From Acidimicrobiia bacterium (GTDB lineage Bacteria > Acidobacteriota > Terriglobia > Bryobacterales > Bryobacteraceae): a stretch of DNA of 64,000 nt. Of the stretch, positions 18,169 to 26,927 are shown in pieces. Where the stretch lies: the NCBI GenBank assembly GCA_016871315.1, contig VFZE01000011.1, positions 1 to 64,000 on the forward strand. The letters are read 5' to 3'. How positions within the stretch are numbered: the stretch's first letter is position 1; each line of letters begins with the position of its first letter. Position numbers and translations under genes: made by a program. The notes beneath the pieces are model-generated. The model was given only the letters and a program-made list of their open reading frames with translations. It made no database searches and was not told the DNA's origin.

Positions 18169-19382
18169 ACCGGCTCGCTCTAGCACTACTCGGCGCTGCC
18201 TTCCTGGCTTGGAGCGCCGACGCCTGCCGCGAATGCCATTCGGCGCTGGATGGCAATCTGGGCAGTCCGGCCAAGACATACGACGCCGACATACACGGCC
18301 GCCGTGGATTCAGCTGTCACGACTGTCACGGCGGCGACCCCAACAAAGCCGAACTCCATGGCCCGATGAAAGTACGGCGGACCACCGTCGCCGCGCTCTG
18401 CGCGCGCTGCCACAGCAATGCCGATCTGATGCACAAGTTCAACCCGCGTCCCCGCGTGGACCAGCACACGCAATTCCTCACGAGCGTTCATGGCAAACGG
18501 TTGGCGGCCGGAGACGAAGCAGCGGCGACTTGCATCGATTGCCATGGTGTGCACGGGATTCTGCCGGTGAAGGATCCGCGCTCCCCCACCCATCCATTGA
18601 AGCTGCCCGACACCTGTTCCCGCTGCCATTCCCATTCCGCAAGGATGGCCAAATACAAGATCGGCACCGGCCAGTATGCCGACTACCGGCAGAGCGTACA
18701 CTGGCATGCGCTCGAACAGCGCGGTGATCTCTCCGCGCCGAGTTGCGCCTCCTGCCACGGAAACCATGGCGCTGCCCCGCCGCAGGTGGGCTCCGTGACG
18801 GCCGTCTGCGGCAGCTGCCACGTTCTGCTGGAGCAGCTGTTCAGCAAGAGCCCTCACCAGCCGGTGTTCTCGATGATGAGCGAAGGAGCCTGCACGATCT
18901 GCCACGGCAACCACAAAGTGGAGAAGCCGACGCCGGCCATGCTGTCGGGCGCCACTTCCGCCTGCGTGCAATGCCATGAACCGGACACCAAGGGCGGCGT
19001 GGCGGCGGCAGAGATGTTCACCCAGAGCAAGAAGCTCTCGGATGCACTGGACCGCTCCGACCGGCGCCTGAGTGAGGCGCGCGGTTTTGGCATGGAGGTG
19101 TCGGAGGCGCAGCTGAAACAGATTGAAGCGCGCGAGCAGCTGGTGAAGGCTCGCGTGGCCGTTCACACTTTTGATCTGGCCGAGTTCAACAAACCCGTGC
19201 AGGAAGGCCTGACTCTGGCGGCAGCCACTCTGCAGGCCGGCGATGAGGCGATGCGGGAAAAGGACTGGCGGCGGATCGGACTTGGCCTGTCGCTGATTAC
19301 CATCCTGGTAACCATCGCCGGGCTTCGCCTTGCCATCCGGAGGCTGGAGTCCAACCCGGCTGCTCCGGGAGAAAAGGGGTAG
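18165..19382 (+). CDS. Nine-heme cytochrome c with C-terminal anchor
   Basis: A periplasmic multiheme protein, 405 aa. I count nine CXXCH sites: CRECH, CHDCH, CARCH, CIDCH, CSRCH, CASCH, CGSCH, CTICH and CVQCH. A signal peptide (ALLGAAFLAWSADA) precedes the first heme. After the hemes a long helical stretch (about 275-365) leads to one C-terminal transmembrane helix (LGLSLITILVTIAGLRL). It starts in a 4-nt overlap with cytochrome b. It probably replaces cytochrome c1 as the electron acceptor from the Rieske centre. Confidence 0.88.
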   Translation: MNRLALALLGAAFLAWSADACRECHSALDGNLGSPAKTYDADIHGRRGFSCHDCHGGDPNKAELHGPMKVRRTTVAALCARCHSNADLMHKFNPRPRVDQHTQFLTSVHGKRLAAGDEAAATCIDCHGVHGILPVKDPRSPTHPLKLPDTCSRCHSHSARMAKYKIGTGQYADYRQSVHWHALEQRGDLSAPSCASCHGNHGAAPPQVGSVTAVCGSCHVLLEQLFSKSPHQPVFSMMSEGACTICHGNHKVEKPTPAMLSGATSACVQCHEPDTKGGVAAAEMFTQSKKLSDALDRSDRRLSEARGFGMEVSEAQLKQIEAREQLVKARVAVHTFDLAEFNKPVQEGLTLAAATLQAGDEAMREKDWRRIGLGLSLITILVTIAGLRLAIRRLESNPAAPGEKG

Positions 19383-19385
19383 GCG

Positions 19386-20483
19386 ATGCGTTTCTCTTTG
19401 CTGTTGCTAGCCGCCGTCTGTTTGGCGCCCGCGATGCAAAACCCCTCGAGCGCGGAACTCTGCGGCCGTTGCCACCGGGCGATTCACGAAGCATGGAGAG
19501 AATCCTCGCACTCCAAGGCAATGGAGAGCAGGCTTTTTCAGGATTCGCTCCAGATGGCGGAAAAGGACTTCGGGGCCGACACCAGGAAGATCTGCCTGAG
19601 TTGTCACGCGCCGCTGGCACTTGAGTCCGGCGATCTTCAGTTGGTGCGCAAGGCGAGCTGGGAGGGAGTGTCGTGCGACTATTGTCACTCGGTTCGCGAT
19701 GTTTCCCTGGAGGGCCGGAATCCACGCGCCAGCCTTGCGATCGGATCAAACAAGACCGGACCACTGAAGGATGTCACTTCCGCCGCCCATACAAGTTCCT
19801 ACTCCGCTGTGCACACCTCCTCCCTGGTTTGCGCGCCCTGCCATGAATACCGCAACGCGCTCGGTTTTCCCGTACTCACCACGTATTCGGAATGGAGTCA
19901 GAGTTCATTCGGCAAGAACGACACAACCTGCCAGACCTGCCACATGGCGGAGGTAAAGGGCGATGTTGTGGATCCGCACATCCAACGCGCCAAGACGGCC
20001 ACGATTAATCTGCACAACATGCCGGGCAGCAATTCCTTGCAACAGCTGAGCGGCGCCATCCGGGCGCAGCTAACAACCTCGCGGCGTGAAGATACGCTGC
20101 TGGTTCACATCACCGTGTCGAACGAATCGGCCGGGCACCATCTCCCCACCGGTTCACCGATGCGGCGTATTGAGTTGGAGCTGAGAGCCGATTCTTACAA
20201 GGGTCACCGTTTCCAGGCCCAAAAGGTCTACCAGCGCAGAGTCGCGGACCAGGCGGGCCGTCCACTTGTGCGCGAACACTTCGCCTTTATGAAAGGCGCA
20301 TCGGTCATCTCCGATACCCGGCTGGCGCCGGGAGAACAGCGGCAGGAGACGTTCTCTTTCGATATCCCGCCCGGAGTTCCCACCAAGGTGGAAGCGACAT
20401 TCCGCTATTATTATTCCCCGATGGCGCGCAGCGAAACCCAGCGACGCGTCACGTTTCTCAGCTTGAGCCGGCTGGTAAGATGA
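19386..20483 (+). CDS. Five-heme cytochrome c, cytochrome c554-like
   Basis: A secreted multiheme protein, 365 aa, with a cleavable leader. Five CXXCH sites: CGRCH, CLSCH, CDYCH, CAPCH and CQTCH. The order and the start (ELCGRCHRAIHEAWRESSHSKAM) resemble the cytochrome c554/c-prime family. The C-terminal third (from about 215) lacks hemes and looks beta-rich, with SNESAGHHLPTGSPMRR supplying possible axial histidines. It lies 3 nt after the nine-heme gene and belongs to the same operon. Confidence 0.85.
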   Translation: MRFSLLLLAAVCLAPAMQNPSSAELCGRCHRAIHEAWRESSHSKAMESRLFQDSLQMAEKDFGADTRKICLSCHAPLALESGDLQLVRKASWEGVSCDYCHSVRDVSLEGRNPRASLAIGSNKTGPLKDVTSAAHTSSYSAVHTSSLVCAPCHEYRNALGFPVLTTYSEWSQSSFGKNDTTCQTCHMAEVKGDVVDPHIQRAKTATINLHNMPGSNSLQQLSGAIRAQLTTSRREDTLLVHITVSNESAGHHLPTGSPMRRIELELRADSYKGHRFQAQKVYQRRVADQAGRPLVREHFAFMKGASVISDTRLAPGEQRQETFSFDIPPGVPTKVEATFRYYYSPMARSETQRRVTFLSLSRLVR

Positions 20484-20514
20484 GGCTCGGACATAAATTC
20501 TGGAGATTTGAAGT

Positions 20515-20823
20515 ATGCGATTGACGATTACTGCCCTCGCACTTGCGGGGCTTTTCTGCCTGCCGGCCAGCGCCGCTACCGGAAAAGAACTTTACGACAA
20601 GTCCTGCAAGGCCTGCCATGGCGCGCAGGGTGAGGGCAATCCCGGCATGGCAAAGATGCTGAAGGTGGAGATCCGGCACCTTGGCTCGCCGGAGGTTCAA
20701 AAGAGCACGGACGCGCAACTGAAGAAGGCGATCCTGGAAGGCACCGGCAAAATGAAGCCGGTGAAGCTGAGCGCCGCGGATGCCGACGCTGTCGTGGCGT
20801 TCGTACGCACATTGAAGAAGTAG
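20515..20823 (+). CDS. Small class-I monoheme cytochrome c
   Basis: A soluble periplasmic electron carrier, 102 aa including a signal peptide cut near SASA/ATG. One CKACH heme site at about 32-36 and a distal Met (MKPVKL) as likely sixth ligand. It follows the five-heme gene by about 30 bp and probably shuttles electrons from the bc/multiheme complex to a terminal oxidase or reductase elsewhere. Confidence 0.9.
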   Translation: MRLTITALALAGLFCLPASAATGKELYDKSCKACHGAQGEGNPGMAKMLKVEIRHLGSPEVQKSTDAQLKKAILEGTGKMKPVKLSAADADAVVAFVRTLKK

Positions 20824-20828
20824 CCGAT

Positions 20829-20852
20829 ACTGGTGTTGGGAGGGACACCAGT
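20829..20852. terminator. Hairpin after the cytochrome operon
   Basis: ACTGGTGT (20829-20836) and ACACCAGT (20845-20852) form a perfect 8-bp stem, six bases after the cytochrome c stop and between convergent genes. No T tract follows on either strand, so it may only weakly terminate or protect the mRNA end. Confidence 0.45.
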
Positions 20853-20912
20853 GCGGGGATTCGCTAGCGGCGCTGATTGTGTGCGCGCCGGCACAGGCCG
20901 GAACGGGCGCCG

Positions 20913-21566
20913 TTAGCGGCGAACCAGCACCTCGTCAATCTCCTTCTTCCGGATATCCGGCACGGTAGCATCCTCGGCGGGATAGCCGACGGGGATGAGC
21001 AGGAACGGCCGCTCGTTCGGCGGGCGATCCAGTATCTGTCCGAGAAATCCCATCGGGCAGGGGGTGTGTGTGAGCGTGGCAAGACCGGCCAGGTGCAGCG
21101 CGGCCAGCAGAAAGCCGGTGGCGATGCCGGCCGATTCCGATACGTAGTAGTGCTTCACCCTGCGCCCGCCCTCCAGGCCATGGTCGATGCGAAAGACGAC
21201 GATCAGGTAGGGAACGATCTCGAGGAACTCCTTGTGCCAGTCGGTGTCGAATGGCTCGAGTGCTTCCAGCCATTCCTGCGGGAAGCGGCGCTCATAGTTC
21301 TCCTTTTCCTCGACTTCGGCGGCAATACGGATCTTGCGCTTCAGCTCGGGTTCGGAGACGACGACGAATCGCCAAGGCTGCTGGTTGGCTCCGGAGGGCG
21401 CGGTGGCAGCGGCGCGGATGGCGGTTTCTATCAGTTCATAAGGAACCGGGCGGTCCGAGAATTGGCGCACGGATCGACGTGTGCGGATGCGCTCCAGGAA
21501 CTCGGCGGCGCGGCGCTGCTGCTCCTCGGGCGGAAGCTGATCAAAGACGAGCGGCGCCTGTTTCAT
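20913..21566 (-). CDS. Nitroreductase-family flavoprotein
   Basis: An FMN-dependent oxidoreductase of the nitroreductase/iodotyrosine-deiodinase superfamily. RTRRSVRQFSDRPVP carries the FMN-phosphate arginines; AAATAPSGANQQPWRFVVV is the flavin-binding core motif, and a later Gly-rich LAGLATLTHTP fits the dimer interface. The ATG at 21566 overlaps the TGA of the PQQ-propeller gene, giving 217 aa; longer upstream frames are discarded. The natural substrate is unknown. Confidence 0.85.
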   Translation of the reverse strand: MKQAPLVFDQLPPEEQQRRAAEFLERIRTRRSVRQFSDRPVPYELIETAIRAAATAPSGANQQPWRFVVVSEPELKRKIRIAAEVEEKENYERRFPQEWLEALEPFDTDWHKEFLEIVPYLIVVFRIDHGLEGGRRVKHYYVSESAGIATGFLLAALHLAGLATLTHTPCPMGFLGQILDRPPNERPFLLIPVGYPAEDATVPDIRKKEIDEVLVRR

Positions 21567-22972
21567 TTGGATTTCGCGAAGGCGTAGAGGGCGGAGCGTG
21601 TGCGCAGGTAGATGCGCCCGCCGGCAATGGCAGGCGTGGCGTAGCATTCCTCCTCGAGCGAACTGGAAGCCAGTACTTCCCAGTTGGCCTGCGCTTTCAG
21701 CACGGTGAGCTTGCAGGCTTCGCTCAGCATATAGACCTTGCCGTCGGCTCCCAACGGAGAAGACCAGTAACGCTCCAATGCGTTCGGAAGGCGTTCCTGT
21801 TTGATCATCTCGCCGGTTTTCGGGTCGAGTGTAGTGGCGATGCCGCCGTCCTTCACCAGGAACAGTGTGTTGTTGTAGTAGAGGGGGGAGGGGACGTTCG
21901 GCTGCGCCTTACGGTAGCGCCACAGGACGTGCGTATCGGTAACGTCGCCGCGGCCGCCGAGCCGGATGGCGAGTACGCTGTTCTGCGCGGAGCGGTGCAG
22001 CCGCCAGAAGTACCAGTCGCGCTCCTCGATGGTGTTGTTGAAGTTGAGGTCGTTGTTCACATACCAGCTCTTCATCTTGGGGCCGGTTTCCTCCGGAGTC
22101 AGCACGCCGTCCTTGTTGGCGTCGTGCTCCTTGAGCATTCCCTCAAAGGTGGGCGTCTCGGGTGGCGTGGCCGTGTCGCCGCCGATCTCCCAGGAGTTGA
22201 TGTAGACAACGTTGCCGTCGATGACGGGCACGCCCTTCAGCTGCCAAGCCATGCCGCGCGTCCACCACAGCTTTTCGCCCGTGGCAAGCGCGTAGCCAAT
22301 GGTTTGGTAGGCACCGGGGATGATCAGCTCGGCGGGGCCGTTGCGCGGGCGGTAGATGCCGGGGGTTGCGTAGCCGCGCGTCACCTCCGGCCGCATGACC
22401 TTCCACCTCTCCTTGCCGGTGGCGGCATCGAGCGCGAGCAGGTAGGAATCGGTGTCCTGGTCGCAGATGAGGATCACCATTCCGTCCACAACCACCGGCG
22501 AGGAGCCGTGGCCGTTGACGTTGTTGAACGGGCCCAGCGGCACTCGCCAGCGCTCTTCCCCATCCAACCCATAGGCGAGCAGGCCGTAGTCGCCGAAGAA
22601 GACGTAGACCTGGCGGCCATCGCTGGCCGGTGATGGCGAGGCCGGTCCGTGCGTCTTCTGAAAGTTCTCCTTGCGCGGGCGGGGCGCCTCGCGCCGCCAG
22701 AGGATCTTGCCGCTGGCGCGGTCAAGCGCGATGGTGAAAAGCTTCCCGTCTTCCGCTGCGGTAAGAAAGATGTGGTTGCCCACAAGGATCGGTGAGGAAT
22801 CGCCTGGCGGAAGCGAGGTTCGCCAGATCTGGTTTTTGCCCGGGCCGATTTCGATGGGCAGGTTCTTTTCGGCGGAGAGGCCGGAGCCATTCACGCCGCG
22901 GAACTGCGGCCAATCGGCCGCGGAGAGGAGAGTCGTCATCAAGAGGAGAGCAATGCGCACAATGCCCTTCAT
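21563..22972 (-). CDS. Secreted PQQ-type beta-propeller protein with EF-hand insert
   Basis: A signal peptide (IALLLMTTLLSAA) leads into repeated blades of PQQ-like type (DWPQFRGVNGSG, ALDRASGKILWRRE, ALDAATGKERWKV, TLDPKTGEMIKQE). Between blades, residues 284-295 form a canonical calcium EF-hand loop (DANKDGVLTPEE) and 308-319 a second, weaker loop (DLNFNNTIEERD). Catalytic PQQ-dehydrogenase residues are not obvious, so it is more likely a binding or scaffold protein than an enzyme. It is translationally coupled to the nitroreductase by an ATGA overlap. Confidence 0.82.
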   Translation of the reverse strand: MKGIVRIALLLMTTLLSAADWPQFRGVNGSGLSAEKNLPIEIGPGKNQIWRTSLPPGDSSPILVGNHIFLTAAEDGKLFTIALDRASGKILWRREAPRPRKENFQKTHGPASPSPASDGRQVYVFFGDYGLLAYGLDGEERWRVPLGPFNNVNGHGSSPVVVDGMVILICDQDTDSYLLALDAATGKERWKVMRPEVTRGYATPGIYRPRNGPAELIIPGAYQTIGYALATGEKLWWTRGMAWQLKGVPVIDGNVVYINSWEIGGDTATPPETPTFEGMLKEHDANKDGVLTPEETGPKMKSWYVNNDLNFNNTIEERDWYFWRLHRSAQNSVLAIRLGGRGDVTDTHVLWRYRKAQPNVPSPLYYNNTLFLVKDGGIATTLDPKTGEMIKQERLPNALERYWSSPLGADGKVYMLSEACKLTVLKAQANWEVLASSSLEEECYATPAIAGGRIYLRTRSALYAFAKSK

Positions 22973-23000
22973 TCTATCTTGGCGTGCTTAACTGGAGATT

Positions 23001-24407
23001 ATGCTGATGCTGGAGGCGCCTCAGCGCGCGCGGTTATGGAAGCAGCTGGCGGATATTCTGGAGAACTATGCAGCCAGTGTACACACGAGGCGAGTGACGC
23101 CCGATCTCGATCCGGAACGCATCCGCGCCGTGCTTGCGCCGTTCGATTTCGAGAAGCCGCGCGACCCGTTTGAGATGGTGGAGTTCGCGGCCCGGCAGCT
23201 AAGCGAGTGGCAGACGCACACGCCGCATCCGCGCTACTACGGGCTCTTCAACCCCGCGCCGGCGACGATGGGCATAGCGGCGGATACATTGGTAGCAGCG
23301 TTCAATCCGCAGTTGGCTGCATGGGCGCATTCGCCGCTGGCGGTGGAGATTGAGCGGCATCTTATCCGCGCTCTGGGTGGGCGGTTCGGCTATGATGCGG
23401 CGTCGACGGACGGTACGTTCGCCTCCGGTGGAGCCGAGGCCAACCATACGGCGCTGGTGGCGGCGCTGACGCGGGCGTTCCCAGAGTACCCGGTGAAGGG
23501 TGTCCGGGCGTTGGCGGCGCAGCCGGTGTTCTATGCATCGGCCGAGTGCCACCATTCATTCCAGAAGGCGGCGCGGATCACCGGGATCGGGCAGGAGGCG
23601 GTGCGGACGGTTGCGGTGGATGGAGAATTGCGGATGAGCCCGGCAGCGCTGCGGAAGCAGATTGCAGAGGACCGTGCGGCGGGACTTGCGCCATTCCTGA
23701 TTGCGGGCACGGCGGGGACGACCAACGCGGGCGCGATTGATCCGCTTGAGGAGCTGGCGGCGATCGCGTCCCAGGAGAAACTGTTCTACCACGTCGACGC
23801 GGCCTGGGGCGGCGCGGCCGCGCTGGCGGCGCCGCTGCGCGGACTAATCGCGGGGATCGAGCGGGCCGACTCGATCACCTTCGACGCGCACAAGTGGCTT
23901 TCGGTTCCGATGGGCGCCGGGGTTTTCCTGACACGGCACAAGGACCTGCTGCACGCGGCGTTCCGCACGCCGACTGCCTACATGCCGAAGGAGGCGGCGG
24001 CGTTCGATGTGATTGATCCGCATCTGCATTCGATGCAGTGGTCGCGGAGGTTCATCGGGTTGAAAGTATTTCTGTCGCTAACGGTGGCCGGATGGGAGGG
24101 TTACGAGAAGGCGATCCTGCACATGACGGAGATGGGCAACCGGCTGCGCGGCAAATTGGAGGAGAACGGCTGGGAGGTGCTGAGCCGGCCGCCGTTGCCG
24201 GTGCTGTGCTTTGTGGACCGCTGCGGCGCCGACCCGCGCAAGGTGGCGGCGGAGGTGGTGGCAAGCGGCGAGGCGTGGATTTCGACAACGATCCTGGGCG
24301 GGAACAAGCTGACGCTGCGTGCCTGTATTACTAATTACCGGACAGGGCCGGAGGATGTGGACGCGCTGATCGTTTCGCTCGATCGGGCGCGGGCTAAGGC
24401 AGCGTAG
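23001..24407 (+). CDS. PLP-dependent group II amino-acid decarboxylase
   Basis: A fold-type I PLP enzyme of the aromatic-amino-acid/diaminobutyrate/glutamate decarboxylase group. The cofactor lysine is K298 in TFDAHKWLSVPMG; HVDAAWGGA (His264, Asp266) supplies the ring contacts, and TAGTTNAGAIDPLEE is the phosphate loop region. The length of 468 aa is normal. The substrate (aromatic amino acid, aspartate or diaminobutyrate) cannot be assigned. It overlaps the convergent YVTN propeller gene by 14 nt. Confidence 0.87.
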   Translation: MLMLEAPQRARLWKQLADILENYAASVHTRRVTPDLDPERIRAVLAPFDFEKPRDPFEMVEFAARQLSEWQTHTPHPRYYGLFNPAPATMGIAADTLVAAFNPQLAAWAHSPLAVEIERHLIRALGGRFGYDAASTDGTFASGGAEANHTALVAALTRAFPEYPVKGVRALAAQPVFYASAECHHSFQKAARITGIGQEAVRTVAVDGELRMSPAALRKQIAEDRAAGLAPFLIAGTAGTTNAGAIDPLEELAAIASQEKLFYHVDAAWGGAAALAAPLRGLIAGIERADSITFDAHKWLSVPMGAGVFLTRHKDLLHAAFRTPTAYMPKEAAAFDVIDPHLHSMQWSRRFIGLKVFLSLTVAGWEGYEKAILHMTEMGNRLRGKLEENGWEVLSRPPLPVLCFVDRCGADPRKVAAEVVASGEAWISTTILGGNKLTLRACITNYRTGPEDVDALIVSLDRARAKAA

Positions 24408-25383
24408 CCAGCATCACCGGATCGGGCCCCCAGCCCTTTTCGGTCTTGAACTCGCGGATCAGTTTGCGGTCCGGGACCGAGATGACATAGACAGTGTCCT
24501 CCTCTTCGGCGGAGGCGAAGGCGTACTTGCCATCAGAGGAGACGGTACAGGATATGGGTTGTCCGTGAACGGGGATCTTGGCGACAACTTGGCGAGTGGA
24601 GGTGTCGATGAACTCGATGACGCGGTCGTGCATGGCGGCGTAGACCAGCGTGCGGCCGTCGGGGGTGAGATCGATGCGGACGGGCCCCTTGGAGGTCTTG
24701 ATTTCATTGATGACGGCGTGGCGTTCGGTATCGATCAACGAGATGGTGTGGGATTCGCGGTTGGTGACGAACAGGATGGTTCCGTCGAAGTTGAGGACGC
24801 TACCTTCAGGCCGCTCGCCGGTTGGGATCTTCTTTACCATGCCGGTGGTGAGCTGAATGGCGGAGACCGTGTTTTCACCACTGTTGCTGACAAAGGCCCA
24901 CTCGGCGCCGGACTTGCCTGGACCGAAGCTGACCATGTGCGTAACCTTGCCCTTGGTTTCGAAATTGCGGATCAGCTTCTTGCGCTCAGGGTCAACCAAC
25001 AGCAGACGGTCCGGGTTTTCCGCAGTGACGGCGAGCACGCCGGTGACCGGGTCAAGCGAGATGCCGTGAGGGCGGTAGAACTGGTCCGTAGAGATCTTGG
25101 CGATACGCTTGCGGGCGTGAAGGTCGACGACGGAGACGGAATTGCCGCCCTTGCCTTTCTGCTCAATGCGCATCATGCCGTTGTCGGTGATGTAGGCGTA
25201 TCGGCCGTCGGTGGAGAGGGCCATCTCGTGCGGGTGCGCGCCGACTTCCACCTTCTCCACCAGCTTGCCTTCCAGTGTGTAGAAGCCGAGGGCGTTGGCC
25301 CCCTTGAGCAGCACAAGCAGGACCTGCTGCTCAGCGGCCAAACCGGCGGCCATGAACGCGCCAAGGAGAAACAGCCTAAACAT
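24394..25383 (-). CDS. Secreted YVTN-type beta-propeller protein
   Basis: A signal peptide (FLLGAFMAAGLAAE) is followed by seven-bladed YVTN-like repeats, e.g. ALSTDGRYAYITDNGM, DLTPDGRTLVYAAMHD and TVSSDGKYAFASAEEEDTVYVI. Such proteins are periplasmic or surface binding scaffolds, frequent in acidobacteria and planctomycetes. No catalytic motif is seen. The ATG at 25383 is preceded by AGGTAGG. The product is 329 aa and appears monocistronic. Confidence 0.82.
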   Translation of the reverse strand: MFRLFLLGAFMAAGLAAEQQVLLVLLKGANALGFYTLEGKLVEKVEVGAHPHEMALSTDGRYAYITDNGMMRIEQKGKGGNSVSVVDLHARKRIAKISTDQFYRPHGISLDPVTGVLAVTAENPDRLLLVDPERKKLIRNFETKGKVTHMVSFGPGKSGAEWAFVSNSGENTVSAIQLTTGMVKKIPTGERPEGSVLNFDGTILFVTNRESHTISLIDTERHAVINEIKTSKGPVRIDLTPDGRTLVYAAMHDRVIEFIDTSTRQVVAKIPVHGQPISCTVSSDGKYAFASAEEEDTVYVISVPDRKLIREFKTEKGWGPDPVMLATLP

Positions 25384-25432
25384 CCTACCTTTATAGCTTG
25401 CGGGGCGGCGGCTGCGCTACCATGTTCTATCG

Positions 25433-26350
25433 ATGGAAGAACAGCAGCAGGAAGCCCCATCATTACTGGTTTCGGTGTTGATTGTGAGCCGGAACCAGGC
25501 TCCGGCATTGCGGCGGTGCTTGCAGGCGCTGGAAAGCTCCAAGGACCGGGCGTCGATGGAAATCCTGGTGGTGGACAACGGCTCGCGCGACGGCAGCCAG
25601 TCGATTGACGAGGAGTTTCCGGAGGTGACCGTTCTGCGGCTGCCGCACCACTTCGGGCTGACCAAGGCGCGCAACATCGGCATACGGACGGCGAAGGCGG
25701 AGCATCTGCTGCTGCTGGCGCCGGAAGTGGAGATGAGCCCGGGCAGCGTGACGAAGCTGGCCGAGCGGCTGAAAGCCGAACCCGGTTCGCTGGCGGTTTG
25801 TCCGCTGCTGGTGGATGGGGAGGGGAGGCGGGTGAGCAGGGCAAGACGGCTGCCGACACCGAGCGAGGTGGGTCAAAGCTGGCGTGACCCGAACGGGCTA
25901 CCGGCGGTGGCGCTGCAGGAGGGTACGGATCCGGTGGCGATGGAGTTGCATGACGGCAATGCGCTGCTGATCCGCAAGCAGACGATTCAGGGCATCAATT
26001 ACCTGGATGAGCGGTATGGAGACAGCTGGATCGATGTGGAGTTGGCGTATCAGATCAGGCGGGCGGGAAAGAAGATCCTGCTGATACCGTCGATTACGGG
26101 GAAGTTGGGATACAGCGGCGGGGACGGGGATGCCGAATTCCGGGCGCTGGTGGATGCGGACCGGGCGGCGGGGGCGTCCTCTTATATAGGGAAACAAGCA
26201 GGATGGCTGGCCGGGTTCAGCTTCAAGGTGAAGGTGGCTCTGGTGACGCTGGTGGGGATGCTGACGTTGACGGATCTGGGCTACCGGGCGGGTTTGCTGA
26301 GCCGGCTGATGGCGGGCGAGAAGATCGACGGGACCGACCAGCGTCTGTAA
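25433..26350 (+). CDS. Family 2 glycosyltransferase (rhamnosyltransferase-like)
   Basis: A GT-A transferase: VSVLIVSRNQAPALRRCLQA, then EILVVDNGSRDGS and HHFGLTKARNIGIRTAKAE. The usual DDD/DxD at the end of the nucleotide domain is changed to APEVE, so metal use is uncertain. The C-terminal part has a hydrophobic segment (KVALVTLVGMLTLTDLGYRAGLL) that may anchor it to the membrane. The product has 305 aa. Neighbours give no clear glycan context. Confidence 0.82.
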   Translation: MEEQQQEAPSLLVSVLIVSRNQAPALRRCLQALESSKDRASMEILVVDNGSRDGSQSIDEEFPEVTVLRLPHHFGLTKARNIGIRTAKAEHLLLLAPEVEMSPGSVTKLAERLKAEPGSLAVCPLLVDGEGRRVSRARRLPTPSEVGQSWRDPNGLPAVALQEGTDPVAMELHDGNALLIRKQTIQGINYLDERYGDSWIDVELAYQIRRAGKKILLIPSITGKLGYSGGDGDAEFRALVDADRAAGASSYIGKQAGWLAGFSFKVKVALVTLVGMLTLTDLGYRAGLLSRLMAGEKIDGTDQRL

Positions 26351-26453
26351 GCAACTGAGGCTTAAGGCCTTCATCGCAGTACTTTTTGAAAAAAGCCTAA
26401 CATATAAAGAATCGTGCCGGTGGGACCGATGGAGAAGGCGAGGATATCTCACC

Positions 26454-26927
26454 ATGGACGCGATGATCTTCATGTTCCTCCCGCTGTTCACGGCCGCCGG
26501 TTCGGCCCTGCTGGCTTTCTACATCATGCAGGCACGGATGGAGGTGGCGCTGTCTAAGGAGCGAGAGGCCCTGATTGAGGCCAAGTCGTTGATTACACAC
26601 AACGAGAAGCAACTGGAGTCAAAGATCCAGGCTGTGGAGGCCGAGACAAAGCGCAAGTCGATGGACGATTTCCTGGCCGACTTCCGCGTGGAAGAGCGCC
26701 ACTACATGAGGGAGAACAAGTCTTTGTTCTTGAACCGGAAATCGATGGTGCTGCAAGAGCGGCTGTACTTCCGGAACCTGCCGCTGTCCAATTGGGTGGA
26801 GCATGAGCTGACGGTGGAGGAGGGCGGCGACATACAGTCGCTGGCGAAGGCCTGCTCGATCTTCACTGCGAAAGGTATAGGCGAGAAGTCGCTGATGGGC
26901 AACGGCGCGACGCGGCTGTTGGGCTAG
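26454..26927 (+). CDS. Membrane-anchored coiled-coil protein, 157 aa
   Basis: Not a family I can name. One N-terminal transmembrane helix (MFLPLFTAAGSALLAFYIM) is followed by a predicted coiled coil (EVALSKEREALIEAKSLI through AEVETKRKS, about 28-70) and a small soluble domain (HYMRENKSLFLNRKSMVLQE). The topology suggests a cytoplasmic adaptor tethered to the inner membrane. Its TAG shares bases with the stop of the convergent M1 peptidase gene in a CTAG. Confidence 0.65.
   Translation: MDAMIFMFLPLFTAAGSALLAFYIMQARMEVALSKEREALIEAKSLITHNEKQLESKIQAVEAETKRKSMDDFLADFRVEERHYMRENKSLFLNRKSMVLQERLYFRNLPLSNWVEHELTVEEGGDIQSLAKACSIFTAKGIGEKSLMGNGATRLLG

Noticed and set aside
21251-22633. Plus-strand open frame of 460 codons opposite the PQQ propeller
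   Set aside because: No family features, and composition is that of a shadow.
26386-26408. TTGAAA...TATAAA as a promoter for the coiled-coil protein
   Set aside because: Spacing is only 11 bp, unsuitable for sigma-70.
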